Notes: generated by a model from the letters alone, not told the origin. Shown: positions 51,069 to 61,730, numbered from the stretch's first letter. The stretch: DNA of 64,000 bases from Formicarius rufipectus (GCA_013399695.1 VXAU01002071.1:1434362-1498361), one strand, 5' to 3'. Translations and numbers: made by a program.

Positions 51069-52442
51069 CTGGAAAGACAAGGTTTGGGGCAGTTGTGAGT
51101 GAAGCAGAGCACAGGGCAGCCCCACACACTCGGGGTCAGGCAGAGGGGAGCTGGCAGTGCCACCCTCCTTTCAGCTTCAGCCACCTTCCCATCACTGCCC
51201 AGGCAGAGACAGGCTACAAAGTGTGCTTGTGTTAGGAGGAACCCCAGGTCAATAGACATTTCCACCTATTTTCTAAATCTACCAAGTTTCTCATGGCTTT
51301 ATCCCCACTGCGTGGCCATCATAGACTTTCTCCCCCTCGACTTCACCTCCTCTCAACCCCATTTCCAGATAAGCAGGAAGGTGCCCAGCATGCCCATATC
51401 AGCAAAGGCTTCCCTCACAAACCACACCAGCCCTGCTGGCCACAGTGCCAGCAGTGGTGTGGGACAGGTTGGGGTCTGCCACCAGCCAGAGACCAGCTGG
51501 ACATGGCTGATCTCATGCTCTGGAAAGGCAGGTGAACACACAGGGCATGGGGTCTGCAACAGAAACTGTTCAGGCACTATGTGGGAGGATGAACTTCTGC
51601 TCCTTCCCCCACCCAGCCCTGGACTCTCCTGCAAAGCACCTGTCTGTGCCTCAGTTTCCTTTCTACAACACGTGGAATATGGACACTGGCTTCTCCCTGG
51701 AGCACCACTTGCCATGAGCAAGGGAAAGTCATTCTGCTGACAGCTCAGTGTTATTAAGCCACATCAGCTGAGGTTGCTGGAGTGAATTCCTACATGGTTG
51801 GGGTGGCAGGAGATGACATGGGTGGCTGCTTGCCTTCACACTGACTGCCATCCACTTACTTTCCACCAGGGACATTAACTACCAAATGCTTGGGCACCCT
51901 GAGTTGTAACTGCGATGGGATGAGTCTCCTTGTGCAAGCCAGCACTTAAGATTCTCATCCTCCCCCTTTCCTACCATTTAACCCATGTTTATCTCTCCCC
52001 AGCAGCCAAACTGAATGAGCTGGGCAAAAGAAGGCCCTGCGGATTCCCAAGTCAGCCCGGGAACAATCTGCAGGTGAATCAAGATTAAAGAAATTAGCTG
52101 AATAGAAATACAGAAGACACAATTGTCATTTGTCCCGTTAGTTTGTTGATACCACCCTCCTGCTCAGGAAGGATGAGAAACTTCCTCCAGCCTCCAGAGC
52201 CACAGGTTGGGAATGGCTGCACAGCTTTACTCTGCCGTAATGCCCTCCCTTCCTTTCACTGCCATCACCAATTGCCTGATAAGAATATGGCTCAGAGGGG
52301 AAGAGCACTGTGACTGTTGTGCATTCAGGGAAACCGAGGCACAGAGAAAACATATCCCATGCTGCAAGCACGTGTTCCATAGGGCCAGGTGTTGCTCCCA
52401 GCCCTTGAGAGCTACCACAGCCAACAAGCAGGGGGTCCTCAC
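51069..52442 (-). other. PLXNA2: PLXNA2 short intron between first and second coding exons
   Basis: A 1,374-bp phase 0 intron, with donor GTGAGG at 52442 and acceptor TTTCCAG ending at 51069. It carries two small MIR-like relics near 51640 and 52310. The plexin reading frame continues about 70 codons into the intron before a stop, which is chance read-through. Confidence 0.92.
51640..51700 (+). mobile_element. MIR-like SINE fragment
   Basis: TGTGCCTCAGTTTCCTTTCT followed by ACAACACGTGGAATATGG corresponds to the central MIR sequence. Only about 60 bases remain, inside the short PLXNA2 intron. Confidence 0.45.
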
Positions 52443-53630
52443 CGCTTTGGTGCACTGGACATCCTTCCCCAGCAGCCAGTTGAGCTCCAGGTTGCCCTCT
52501 CCCTGGTAGCAGGACTGCAGGCGGTCCTTGATCTGCGCGTTGATGGCGCGAATGGGGAAGACGCAGAGCGCAGAGTCATCGGGTGGTTGATGGTACTGCT
52601 TCTGCCCCTTGGAGAAGATGGCAAAGAGGACATCCTCCTCGGCTGTGATGTTGAGGGACCCGGCCAGCACGTCCCCCGGCTTGGCGAGGTAGGCTGCCTG
52701 CAGCAGGCGGTACTCCGTGTCCCCCCTGACGCAGCCGAAGGGCAGGGACACGTAGGAGTGGAACTTGGGGTCGTCCTTGCAGAGGCGGACGATGCGCGAG
52801 GTGTAGAAGAGGTCGCTGGCGGAGTTGATGGAGACGCCCTCGGGGGTCTCCGGCTGCACCGTCAGAAAATACACAAAGTTGCCGCTGGCAAAGCCGTAGA
52901 TGTAGAAGATGTCAAAGTGCGACACGAGGGCCAAAGTGTCCGAGGGGATTTTGATGAGGGATGAGACAAAGTCGCTGTGGAGTTCGTAATCCAACATCGC
53001 TGAGGACTCTGGGTCCCGGGGCAGTTTGCGGCTGGAGAGGGTGGGGAAATAATCCTGCTTCCCGTCCACGGCCGTGCCGATGAAGAGCTTCCCGTCCTCG
53101 CCCTCCGAGCGCACGATCACCCCGTACATGGTGCCCGTCTTGTTGACGCTGGAGAGGTAGTGCTCCTTTTTGTGCGAGGGCTCCACCAGGATGAAGAGGT
53201 CATCGAGGCGCAGCAGCTTGCAGACCCCCTGGTAGAGGCTGCCACAGGCCAGCAGCCGGTTCTCGGAGTAGTCAATGATGAGCAGCTTGTTGACGTTGTT
53301 GGTAAGGGTGAGGATCTCGCTGCATGGCTGCACGATGAGGGGAGGGTAGCAGGATTTATTGTCCTCCTCGGGACCAGTTTTGTGAGCCACCAAAATGGTC
53401 AGGTTACCCGAAAGCTTGTAAACCCTGTTGATAGCCCCGACGTAGACTGCTCCAGTGCCTTGGTGGACAGTCAGGTGGTTGAACGTCCAGTCCCGGTTCT
53501 CCGAGTGGAAAGTGCTGAACAAGACATTGCTGGCCACGTTTCGGGAGAACGATACCAGGAAGAGACAGAGCAAAGCCACTGACCAGCCATCAGAGTCCAG
53601 CACCCGAGGCCAGTTCTTCCTCTGATCCAT
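52443..53630 (-). CDS. PLXNA2: Plexin-A2, first coding exon (residues 1-396)
   Basis: Encodes the signal peptide and most of the seven-bladed sema beta-propeller, the extracellular ligand-binding head. The start is the ATG at 53630-53628 in a strong context (A at -3, G at +4), preceded in frame by a TGA at 53690-53688, and it aligns with the mammalian start. The hydrophobic core is about residues 16-29 (WSVALLCLFLVSFS), with likely cleavage after VAS at residue 34. Sema cysteines fall at 94, 103, 129, 137, 284, 300, 356, 374 and 393, the positions known in mammalian plexin-A2. N-glycosylation sequons lie at N76, N91, N163 and N327. Residues 40-300 are almost unchanged from mammals. An RGD tripeptide at 302-304 is unusual. 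The donor is GCG|GTGAGG, and the exon ends after a full codon. Open frame beyond the donor is intron read-through. Confidence 0.97.
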
Positions 53631-53697
53631 CCTGGGAAAGGCAAACTTCTTGTCCCCTGCGCGTGTCCTGAGCCCCGGCAATGTCCCTCACATGGTT
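53631..53697 (-). other. PLXNA2: PLXNA2 5' UTR segment on the first coding exon
   Basis: The 67 bases between the best 3' splice site (pyrimidine tract TTCCCTTTCTTCCCACAG, AG at 53699-53698) and the start codon. A branch-like CTAAT sits about 35 nt upstream of the AG. The acceptor indicates that at least one noncoding exon lies to the right, as in other vertebrate PLXNA2 genes. A second, weaker acceptor (TTTGCCTTTCCCAG, AG at 53633-53632) sits just before the ATG. Its use would remove nearly all of this leader, including the upstream ATG. Confidence 0.75.
53688..53693 (-). promoter_or_regulatory. Start-stop upstream ORF (ATG TGA)
   Basis: Four bases inside the predicted exon, an ATG in an excellent context (ACC before it) is followed at once by TGA, in the same frame as the plexin start 63 nt downstream. 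Such minimal uORFs are known to stall or recycle ribosomes and lower translation of the main frame. That it acts so here is an inference and depends on use of the 53698 acceptor. The TGA also shows that the plexin frame cannot be extended upstream. Confidence 0.6.
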
Positions 53698-55324
53698 CTG
53701 TGGGAAGAAAGGGAACACTCAGAGCAAAGGATTAGATCCACTGTGCCCTGCAGATAAAATTCAAAGGAGGCTTTCTAATTACACAGTCCTTGAGATAAAG
53801 TGAGGATGTCTCTAAGCGCAACAAGAATTAAGCAGGTCTCCCAACTTACTTGGTGAGCAGTTCAGGCTTGACGTTTTGCCACTTGGTTCAGCCTCTGCAT
53901 ATTAATTTGTTGTGTGGTTTAGCTGTTTAGAACATACCCTGCTCAGCCGTGGGAGGGGAGCCCAAGACAAAGCCTGCAGCTCACACACCCAGCCATTCAT
54001 TTGCAAGCTTGGCTCAAAGGATGTCTCCTGCAGGGTATGTTGTGTGAAGCAACAGAGGAAATAAGAGGTGTTTTCTACCTTTAAGGCCTCTCTGATTTAA
54101 TTTGGAAACCTGAGGAAGAGGTCTCATGCAGCCAAGCTCGCTGAGCACATACACACTGAAGGCACCAGCATCTCCCCTCCATCCCAGAGCAAGAAGTGCC
54201 TCAGGCAGGTGCTTTTCAGTCAGAAACTTCTCCCAGCCTTCACTCAGGTGCCAAAAAGCAGCTGCCCTAAAGGTGGGAGCATGTACTTAGATCAGCCACC
54301 AAACCCTGCCAGCAGCACCATGTAGAGGGGAGGGACTATCAGCCTGGGAGACAAGTTTCCTGCTCTAACAAAACTTACAGGCAGTGACTAAAACCTGCAC
54401 AAAGAGACAGCTTGGACTCTGGGTCCAGAAGACCTGATGCCAATCAAATTCTCCATATGCTCTTTCTGATAGCTCTGTGGATAACAGTCAGATGCAGAGT
54501 CTCCTTCAACTGACATGTTTTCACCCACACAGACGAGGTCAGACTCAAGCTGGAAACCTCTGCCCAAAATCTATACAGAAACGAGGCATTAAACTAGTCA
54601 GGTTTGGTTCTTGTTTTTATGGGTGCTGCCAGAGTACCTGGACCTCAGTCAGGCCTGAGGCATGGCCAGAGCCCTGCTGATCCCTCTCCCCCATCTTCCT
54701 GGCTTGCACAGGCAGCTGCCAGGCTGAATTAGGAATCAGCAGGCTGGAATTTCCTTAGGAAGCATGTGCTCCCCTCGCAGACACTCTGGCAGCTCGAGGC
54801 ACGTTTGCATCAGGGCTCTCCCTCCGCCCTTCCACACAGCACGTGTCCAGGCAGAGCCAGGAGCTGCTGGAGGGGACCTTTATAACCCTCTGCTCGCTCC
54901 ACCTCGTCACCAGCACCTCTGCTAAGCTGGCAGCCTCCCCTCGCAAAAATATGAGGATTAAAGACAACCCAAATCCCTGCATTTCCATGTCTGTCTCATC
55001 GAAGGTGGGTCCAGCTTAGACCACCCCACACAGGAGGTATTGGCTTGGTTGCCACTCAGCACCACCTCGAGCTCCCACAACGCAGCTGGAAGCAATGATG
55101 GCCCTGCCCAGAGTGAAGATCCAGCTCAGGGGAGATGATGAGAGGAGCCCTGGGACCATCAGAACAACACTCTGATGTGGACACCATGTAAGGGTTCAGA
55201 CAGCATATTCTGCACCCCTCTTGTCAACACAAATGTACCTGAAGGTCACTGGATTGTGGCTCATCCATGTCCAGACCTGACTGTAATATGCATTCCTGGC
55301 TTGACCTCAGCCTTGCTCATCACC

Positions 55325-55440
55325 ATCATCAAATGGGTTGGGTTGGAAGGGATCTTAAAGCTCATCTTGTTCCACCCCCACTGTGAACAGGGACACCTTC
55401 CTCTAGACCAGCTCACTCAACCTGACCACAGATGTGCCTG
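55325..55440 (-). mobile_element. CR1 LINE 3' fragment, reverse
   Basis: Contains GGGTTGGGTTGGAAGGGATC, TTAAAGCTCATCTTGTTCCA and CCTTCCTCTAGACCAGCTCA. The element's distal part is degraded after about 55440. Confidence 0.87.
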
Positions 55441-57279
55441 ACTTCACAGACTCACAGAACCACCAAAGAATTCTCCTTCACCGCAACTTGTGCATTTCTG
55501 ATGTGCTCCAGGCTGGACAATTAACAGAACCAATTCAGCCCACCTTGGGGAGAGACATTCCCCACCATCCTTGGGAAGGGGCTGAGGATGAGCCACCGTT
55601 CCACCTGCCCTCTCTGCACCCAAGTCCCATCACCTCCCACCACGGCCACCCAAGCCCCCAGCACACACAGAGGGACAGACCTGCCCTCTGCAGCTCTGGC
55701 TCAGTCCCCTGTGTGCAAACGTCCCCGTGCTCAGCCCTCACCTGCGGGCACCCCCCGCTCTCTGCTTTGTTATTTAAAACGATTCACGCTGCTGAAAGCC
55801 CACACTGAGCTCATGAGCTCATGTCACCCACCAGCAGCTCTTTAGGCTTGTTACTGCCAGGAGCCGAGGACGGCTGTTCCTGAGAGGTGACAAAGGAGCT
55901 CTGTCCCTGGGCTGCTCGTCTCCGTGTCACTGACAAGGCAGGAGAGACGGAGCGGTAATGGGATTCTCATTCTGCTCAGCATCACCCGGGCTGCTTCTCA
56001 CTGCCAGCCTCTTCACTCCCACCTCTGCCTGAGGCACTTTCCCTCTCCCGGGGAGGACACGGACCCTGAGCATCCCTCCGGCTCTTTGGAGGACTGTGGC
56101 AGAAAACAGCTGCTCCCCCCACGCCCCAGCAGCACCAGCGTGACCTCCCAGCTGTCCCAGTCCCGCAGCATCCCTCGGCTCTGGCTTCAGTGCAGAGCAA
56201 AGATGAGAGGTTGGTGAGTGAGCTCCTCCAGACTATTCTCTGAATAGAGTCTTTCAAAACAACTGAGAAGGTTCACAAGGATGTGCCCAGAGGAGTGTGC
56301 CCACACGAGGGACACTGGTGGGCACCAGCAGGGCACAGGGATCTCAGAGCAGCTTTACTCTTGGGTAACAGAGCAGTGCAGCCCAGGACAGGGGGGAAAA
56401 ATCCATGTGTGGCAGGGAAATGCCAGTCAGCAGCGGGGTGACTTCTTGTAAACACACAGGGAAACCTGCACCATGGCAGAGCTCCAGAGGGGTCCAGGAA
56501 AGGTGGCATGAGACCTGCAGATGTGGCAGTTCCCACAGAGGATCCAAGCCAGGGGAAGAGCACCCCCAAGAGCAGTGGGTCAGCACCTCCACAGTAACAC
56601 ACAAGAAACCTGGAACACCACAGTGCCCCAGGCGAGTGCTGGGACATGGTCCTCTAGAGGCAGAGGCCTCTGGTCCAAGGGAAATCCTGAAAGGGAAAGG
56701 TTCTGTGGAGAACAGGGAATAAAGCTCATCACACACACTTGTGCTCAGCATTTTTCAGTTTTTAAAAAGTTGTTCCGTTGCAAACTGAGGGAACAACAAT
56801 GCAAGCTAGAAATGAACACACTTAAATAATAAATATTACATACAGGTACCCTTTTGGGACAACAGCAGCTCTTCCCTTTGACCACAGCAGTTTTCTCTCT
56901 TTTTCAGTCACATTTTCATCCAGAGACAGTACAAATCCAGCACTGACTGGAGCTGCTGTGCACAGGGCTGTCAGCTGAAGCCCAACTTCTATGCTGTGCC
57001 TTACAGTGAAGGTTTGGCAGAGGATTTGTGGCAGAGGATTTGCCAACGGCAAGGGAGATCACCCAGGAGGAAGACTCTGTGCTCTCCAACATTATCTGAA
57101 CATGACAGAGCACGGCCACGAGCTGACATCCTACCCGAGGGCACTGGGGGTGATGAGCCATCCCTGGCTCTGTGTCACCCCTGGGGGCAGCTCCTGCTAC
57201 CCCAAGGCTGGGGGGCAGTGTGTGGGGGCAGGACTGAGCAGTGCCCAGCCATCCAGACACCAAACATCAAGAGGAACCC

Positions 57280-57490
57280 TCTGCATGCAAGGTTTAGGTC
57301 AGACCTCAGGAAGAAATTCCCCCCTGTGAGGGTGGTGAGGCCAGAGAAGCTGTGGCTGCCCCATCCCTGGGAGTGTCCAAGGCCAGGTTGGATGGGGCTT
57401 GGAGCACCCTGGGCTGGTGGAAGGTGTCCCTGCCCGTGGCAGGAGATGAGCTTTAAGGTCTCTTCCAACCCAAACCGTGCTGTGATTCCC
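57280..57490 (+). mobile_element. CR1 LINE 3' fragment
   Basis: Carries GACCTCAGGAAGAAATTCCC, GCTGCCCCATCCCTGGGAGT, GTCCAAGGCCAGGTTGGATG and CTTCCAACCCAAACCGTGCT, ending GTGATTCC. It sits in the 5' region of PLXNA2. Confidence 0.9.
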
Positions 57491-57600
57491 TATGGAGGAG
57501 TCTGGGGATGGCCAAACACCTGGAGAGTTAAACATGAGGGAAACAGGAGAGTGAGCAATTTTAACTTGGTCTTTAAATACTATTTGAGCATTAATTTTTC

Positions 57601-57635
57601 TTTTCTTTCTTTTTTTATTTTTTTTTTTTTTGGAA
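57601..57635. repeat. T-rich/poly-T tract
   Basis: CTTTTCTTTCTTTTTTTATT followed by 14 or so T. It lies about 110 bases after a plus-strand CR1 end, so it does not look like that element's own tail. Confidence 0.85.
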
Positions 57636-57759
57636 GAGAGTTTCAAATACAGCCTTAAAGACAATCTGAAGCTATTAGTAATGCAAGGTGAAAGCGAGAG
57701 GAAATTCAGGGACACAATACAAACCCAAGCAGCTGAAAGGCCTCAATTAGGCTGAAAGG

Positions 57760-58010
57760 AGTTATCTGGTATTTAAATAATTATTAGATTGAAGGAATAA
57801 TCACAGGTCTGAGCCGATTTTTCCCCCCACTGTCATCCTAATGGAGACTATAATATTATTATTCAAATGGCCATGATTCTCATTGAGGGGGGAAGAAAAA
57901 GGGCTCATTTAATCTCCATGTGACGGGGCGTCAGGAGGCACCATTAGTCATTTCTCTTATTTCAGCTGTCACTCACTCACGGGCACCACAGTTTGTCATT
58001 AGTGGCATTT
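57760..58010. promoter_or_regulatory. Candidate regulatory block in the 5' region
   Basis: Unique AT-rich DNA with TTTAAATAATTATTAG, GGAATAATCAC, CTATAATATTATTATTC, CAAATGGCCATGATTC and CACCATTAGTCATTTC. It lies about 4.2 kb 5' of the first coding exon. Motif content is the only evidence. Confidence 0.3.
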
Positions 58011-58020
58011 TGTGCACACC

Positions 58021-58135
58021 AAAAAAAAAAAACCAAAACCAAACAAACAAAAAAATAAAAACAAAACAAAACAAAAGGCCAAAAAACCAGGCAAAAAAGG
58101 CAAATTAAAGCAAAAACAAAAAGAGAATCTCCCAT
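58021..58135. repeat. A-rich low-complexity tract
   Basis: About 115 bases made of A runs interrupted by C and G (AAACC, AAAAC, AAACAAAC), nearly free of T. It is probably an expanded A-rich simple repeat. No attached retroposon body was recognised. Confidence 0.85.
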
Positions 58136-60105
58136 GCAAAATGACGGCTCAAAGGAACAATTTTGATGTCCCCACTGGCAGCTGTGTTTGCTTTGCAGTG
58201 ACGGTGCCTTTTCTTTCAGGGGAGGGTTGGTCTCGTGAGCAATGATTTATACACAGCACCACTGTGCCCTCCCCTGCTCCATCAGGCCCTGCACTCCTGG
58301 GATGCTCCATCCCCTCCGGAGGAGGCAGCTCCTACAGCCTGGGCACCTCCAGGACACAGCAGAGCATCCACACAGACCCCAGTGCCCTCTGTGAGTCCAG
58401 AATCTGCACTGACCTCACCTCCACCCTCCCAGCCCCAGCATCCCAGTGCCTTGGGCTGTTCCAAAGCTGCCCCAGAGGCCACCAGGGTCCCCAACCACCC
58501 TCCAAGGGGGGAGCAGAGAGGGAGATAAAATCCACTCTGGCTTTTCCCCTAAGGACACATGGTCTGGGGGAGTTGTCTCACTGAATAAACCCTCCTGAAG
58601 AACAACAGAGCCTGCAGGGAGGGGGGCAGGAGGGCTGTGATTGCTTTCTAAGCTGGAGGTGGGTTCTGCCCTTTTTGCTTTTTATAGTCAAATAAGATTC
58701 ATTGCTGCAGGCTCAGGCACTGACCTCCCCTGCAGGTCACCAGGCTGTCAGAAACCCCCAGAATTATCAGAAGGGTCACCAGAAGGGCAGGCTACACTAC
58801 ATAAACCAAAAGACAAGAACAAACTGCTTGGAACAACCTCTCCCTTGCAGCAGCCTGACCCTTTCCCTTTGCACTGGCTCCATATCGTACCTGCCAACTG
58901 GAATAATGGGGGAAAAAGCCACGAGTTTGGCCATTTCTTTGCAGCAAGTGAGAGGAAACGTGCTGGGTCCACATCCCTCCTGAGCCCACTGAGAATTTCC
59001 CTGTGAAACCTTTCCAACCATTAGAGCTGCCCCAGGGATTTATCCCCTCTGGAGGAGTGACATTCAGGACATACTTGTCAGCTGTAGAGGAAGACTTTGC
59101 AACAATTAGTACGGTTTTGGCTTAATTAGACAAAAGCTCTGAGCCAAACTGTCTGATCGAGGTACCTCCAAGCTCTGGGATGTTCCCAGCCCAGATCAGA
59201 GGTCTGGATCCTCAGTCCTGTCTCCACGGCCAAGCCACCACAGGCAGGCAAGCCCTGCACTGCTGAATCCCCCTTTATCCAGCACAAACCTGCCCACCCA
59301 CTCACACAGCTCCCTTCCTTGCTCTCAGGGTCTTCACCCCTTTCTCCAGGAGGAGAAGCCTTGACACTTCCATGCTCCAAGCAGAGGATTTCCTCATCCA
59401 CCCTGGAGCAGGGCTGTGGGGAGCCTTGGAACTCACCCCAGCAGCTTCTAAGCAGCCAGGCACCAACCAGAGCAGAGCCTGACACCAACACTGATGCATC
59501 AGCAGCTTGATGAGAAAAATTACAGTCCTGCAATACAAAACAAAGGGGAGGGCTCCCCTTCTCCTGGAGCACAAGCTCCAGTCCTTTGGATTTGAAACCC
59601 TCGGTCCTTTAGGGTTTTTGGACTGAAATCCACCCTGATGCCTCACCCTGGGGGCTGCCTGTCCCTGCTCCACGGGGCTGTGGTGGCAGCCACCAGCAGG
59701 AACAGCCATCCCCACTTCCCCAGAGCTGCTTATTCACAGGGCTGGTATTTCACAGGCTCGGCAGCTTTCTGAGAAAGAGTTAAGAGGGCAAAATACAGTA
59801 TTGTGATTATTGCTTCCTCCAGGCCTGGGACAAGGAAGAGGAGGGGAAGAACAGAACCCAGCCATGAAAAGGCATTTCCCTGATAACAAACACGATTGCA
59901 TGAATTATACACAAAACTTGTTCATGTTGTCCAGACCTCAGATATTGTTCACACAAAACACACACTGTGCAAGTCACCTCTTCCCCCCTGTCTCCTTCTT
60001 GTGCACACACATCCCACCAGATCCAGGGCATCCCAGGAAGGTTCCTGCTGTAAGTCCCAGCTGTGCAGTTTGGAGAGCAAGAACACATCACCCTGCCCTG
60101 GAGTT

Positions 60106-60230
60106 AGTCCTGGCTCTGTCTCAGCCTTGCTGAACAAGCCTGGACAAGTCCTGTTACTCAGCCTCAGTTGTTCCACCTGTGAAATGGGTATAATTCTGCC
60201 ATACGTGAGGCATTCAGATGTTCCATCCAA
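60106..60230 (+). mobile_element. MIR-like SINE relic
   Basis: Reads TCCTGGCTCTGTCTCAGCCT, then TGGACAAGTCCTGTTACTCA, CCTCAGTTGTTCCACCTGTG and AAATGGGTATAATTCTGCC. This is the order and spacing of the MIR core (GGCAAGT...CCTCAGTTTCC...GTAAAATGGGGATAAT). It is the best-preserved MIR in the window. Confidence 0.75.
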
Positions 60231-60394
60231 GAAAAACTCAAGTTACCAGAAATAAACTTCTGCAGTAAAGGATGTGTGAGGCACCGGTTTAGCACTTCTT
60301 GGTGCATCTCTACTCAAACCCTTTGATCACAGAATATCCCGAGTTCAAAGGCAGAAGTGTCACTGAAATTCAGCTCCTGGCCCTGCAAAGGACA

Positions 60395-60665
60395 ACCCCA
60401 AAATCCCACCATATGTCTGAGAGCATTGTCCAAACACCTCTTGAGCTCTAGCAGGTTTGGGGGCATGACACTGCCCTGGGGAGCCTGTTCAGTGCCCAAC
60501 CACCCCTGGGGAGGGGAAGAGCCTTTTCCTAATACCCAGCCTACACCTCCCTGATGCAGCTCCAGCCCTGCCTTTGCTGCCCCTCACAAAGGAAGCTGCA
60601 GACCCCAATGAGGTCTGACCTCAGGCTCCTCTTCTCCCAGCTGAAAAAACTGAGTGACCTCAGAG
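60395..60665 (-). mobile_element. CR1 LINE fragment, reverse, older subfamily
   Basis: Contains TGTCTGAGAGCATTGTCCAA, CTGGGGAGCCTGTTCAGTGC, AGCCTTTTCCTAATACCCAG and GAAGCTGCAGACCCCAATGA, typical of the internal 3' part of CR1. The very 3' tail is missing at the left end. Confidence 0.85.
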
Positions 60666-61354
60666 ACTGTTGAGCAGAGCAGAGCTGCTCTCCCCTGAGT
60701 GATGACAAGCAAACACAGGCACGGCTGCCTCTGCCCTCCAAGGCTGCTGGAACACCCCTGCCACGCAGCAAGAGGCATTTCCTCAATGCTGCCAAGCTCA
60801 TCAGTGCCTCCAAGGGAGCACTGGCTCCCTGGCAAACCTGAAGCAGGCCCACAGCTGTGGCTCACAGCCAGCTGTGCATTACAGCTGGAGTCATTTAACC
60901 CACCAACCCCAAAAGACGTCCACAAAAATTCATAATCAACCTCGGACACCTCGGTGGCAGAAATTAGACACCTTTTTCTTTCCCTGTGCTGACACTTGAC
61001 ACCTGCTATCTGAGAAACCACAGCTGGCAGCTATTGAGCTTCAAGTACACTGCTGTGAAATAGCTTATAAATTACCTTGCATCAAGAGAGGTGCTGGGAA
61101 AAGAGGACTTTATTCGCCAGGCAGTCCCTGAGGACGAGCTCAAGGCTGGTGACAACATGACACACTGGAGCATGGAGCAGAACAGACCCTTATTTTCCTG
61201 GTTGCCTTGAAGGATGACACAAAGGGAAAATTTAACACTTCTGAAGTTTCACAGCTGGTTTAGTCAAGTTTTGGGAAGCCTTGGGTTGAGCCAAACCTGT
61301 GTAATCAGGTCACAGGCTTCGGGTAACGTTCAGTCATAAAAGTTGTGAGCCTCT

Positions 61355-61560
61355 AATCCAGCCTCCTGCTGCAAGGGCCAGCTGTTAAAACCATCATTCA
61401 AGTGATGTTTCTCTAAACTGTCCTTAAGGACCCCCAGAAACAGAGTCCACAGCCCCTCCAGGCAATCCAGGTCAGTCTGTGCCTTAGAAAGTGCTTTTTC
61501 TAGTTTCTTACCTGAGTCCTGATGGACTGAGGTTTATCCACCTCCTCACTGGTGCACCTG
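61355..61560 (-). mobile_element. Ancient CR1/L3-like LINE relic, reverse
   Basis: CTCTAATCCAGCCTCCTGCT, then CCACAGCCCCTCCAGGCAAT and GAAAGTGCTTTTTCTAGTTT follow the order of an old CR1/L3 3' region, but divergence is high. The family assignment is tentative. Confidence 0.5.
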
Positions 61561-61599
61561 AACATCGTTTGATTATTCATGGACTTTATTCCCAGCAAA

Positions 61600-61730
61600 A
61601 TGGAATTTAATGGATGGTGACCTTAGGTGCAAGCAGATTAAACGATTAAATGATTTGCTCAAGGCTAGTCACAAGGTCCCAGTGGCAAAGTGAGGAGTTT
61701 TATCTCCAGAGCCTCAGCCCAGCACTGTCT
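61600..61730 (-). mobile_element. MIR-like SINE relic, reverse
   Basis: Contains TTAAATGATTTGCTCAAGGC, TAGTCACAAGGTCCCAGTGG and CAAAGTGAGGAGTTTTATCT, matching the reverse complement of the MIR core (ACTTGCCCAAGGTCACACAG followed by AGTGGCAGAG). Edges are uncertain. Confidence 0.6.

Larger units (their letters stand above)
4127..53697 (-). other. PLXNA2: PLXNA2 gene, 5' portion (partial)
   Basis: This is the visible part of the plexin-A2 gene, a single-pass receptor for class 3 and class 6 semaphorins used in axon guidance and neuronal migration. Three coding exons join without a frame break into a 502-residue N-terminus (signal peptide plus nearly all of the sema domain). The identification as A2 rather than A1, A3 or A4 rests on paralogue-specific stretches such as FSTFHSENRDWTFNHL, KLLRLDDLFILVEPSHKKEH and MLDYELHSDFVSSLIKIPSD, compared from memory with mammalian plexins. 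The exon order, the 61- and 45-codon lengths of the second and third coding exons and the long following introns also match the vertebrate gene as I know it. The rest of the gene lies left of position 4127 and outside the window. Confidence 0.95.

Noticed and set aside
52310..52360. MIR-like GGGAAACCGAGGCACAGAGA
   Set aside because: A short match only. It may be a relic but cannot be supported alone.
52227..52442. Extension of the plexin frame past CTKA
   Set aside because: A GTGAGG donor follows the GCG codon, and the next exon begins exactly with the expected PVPIDD residues. The extension is intron.
52389..52964. Plus-strand open frame of 191 codons opposite the first coding exon
   Set aside because: It is the antisense shadow of conserved plexin-A2 codons and has no features of its own.
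53160..53582. Plus-strand open frame of 140 codons opposite the first coding exon
   Set aside because: Same reason: a mirror of the sema-domain coding sequence.
53631..53681. 17-codon N-terminal extension from a TTG
   Set aside because: The ATG at 53630 has a strong context and matches the mammalian start and signal-peptide length. An in-frame TGA lies just upstream.
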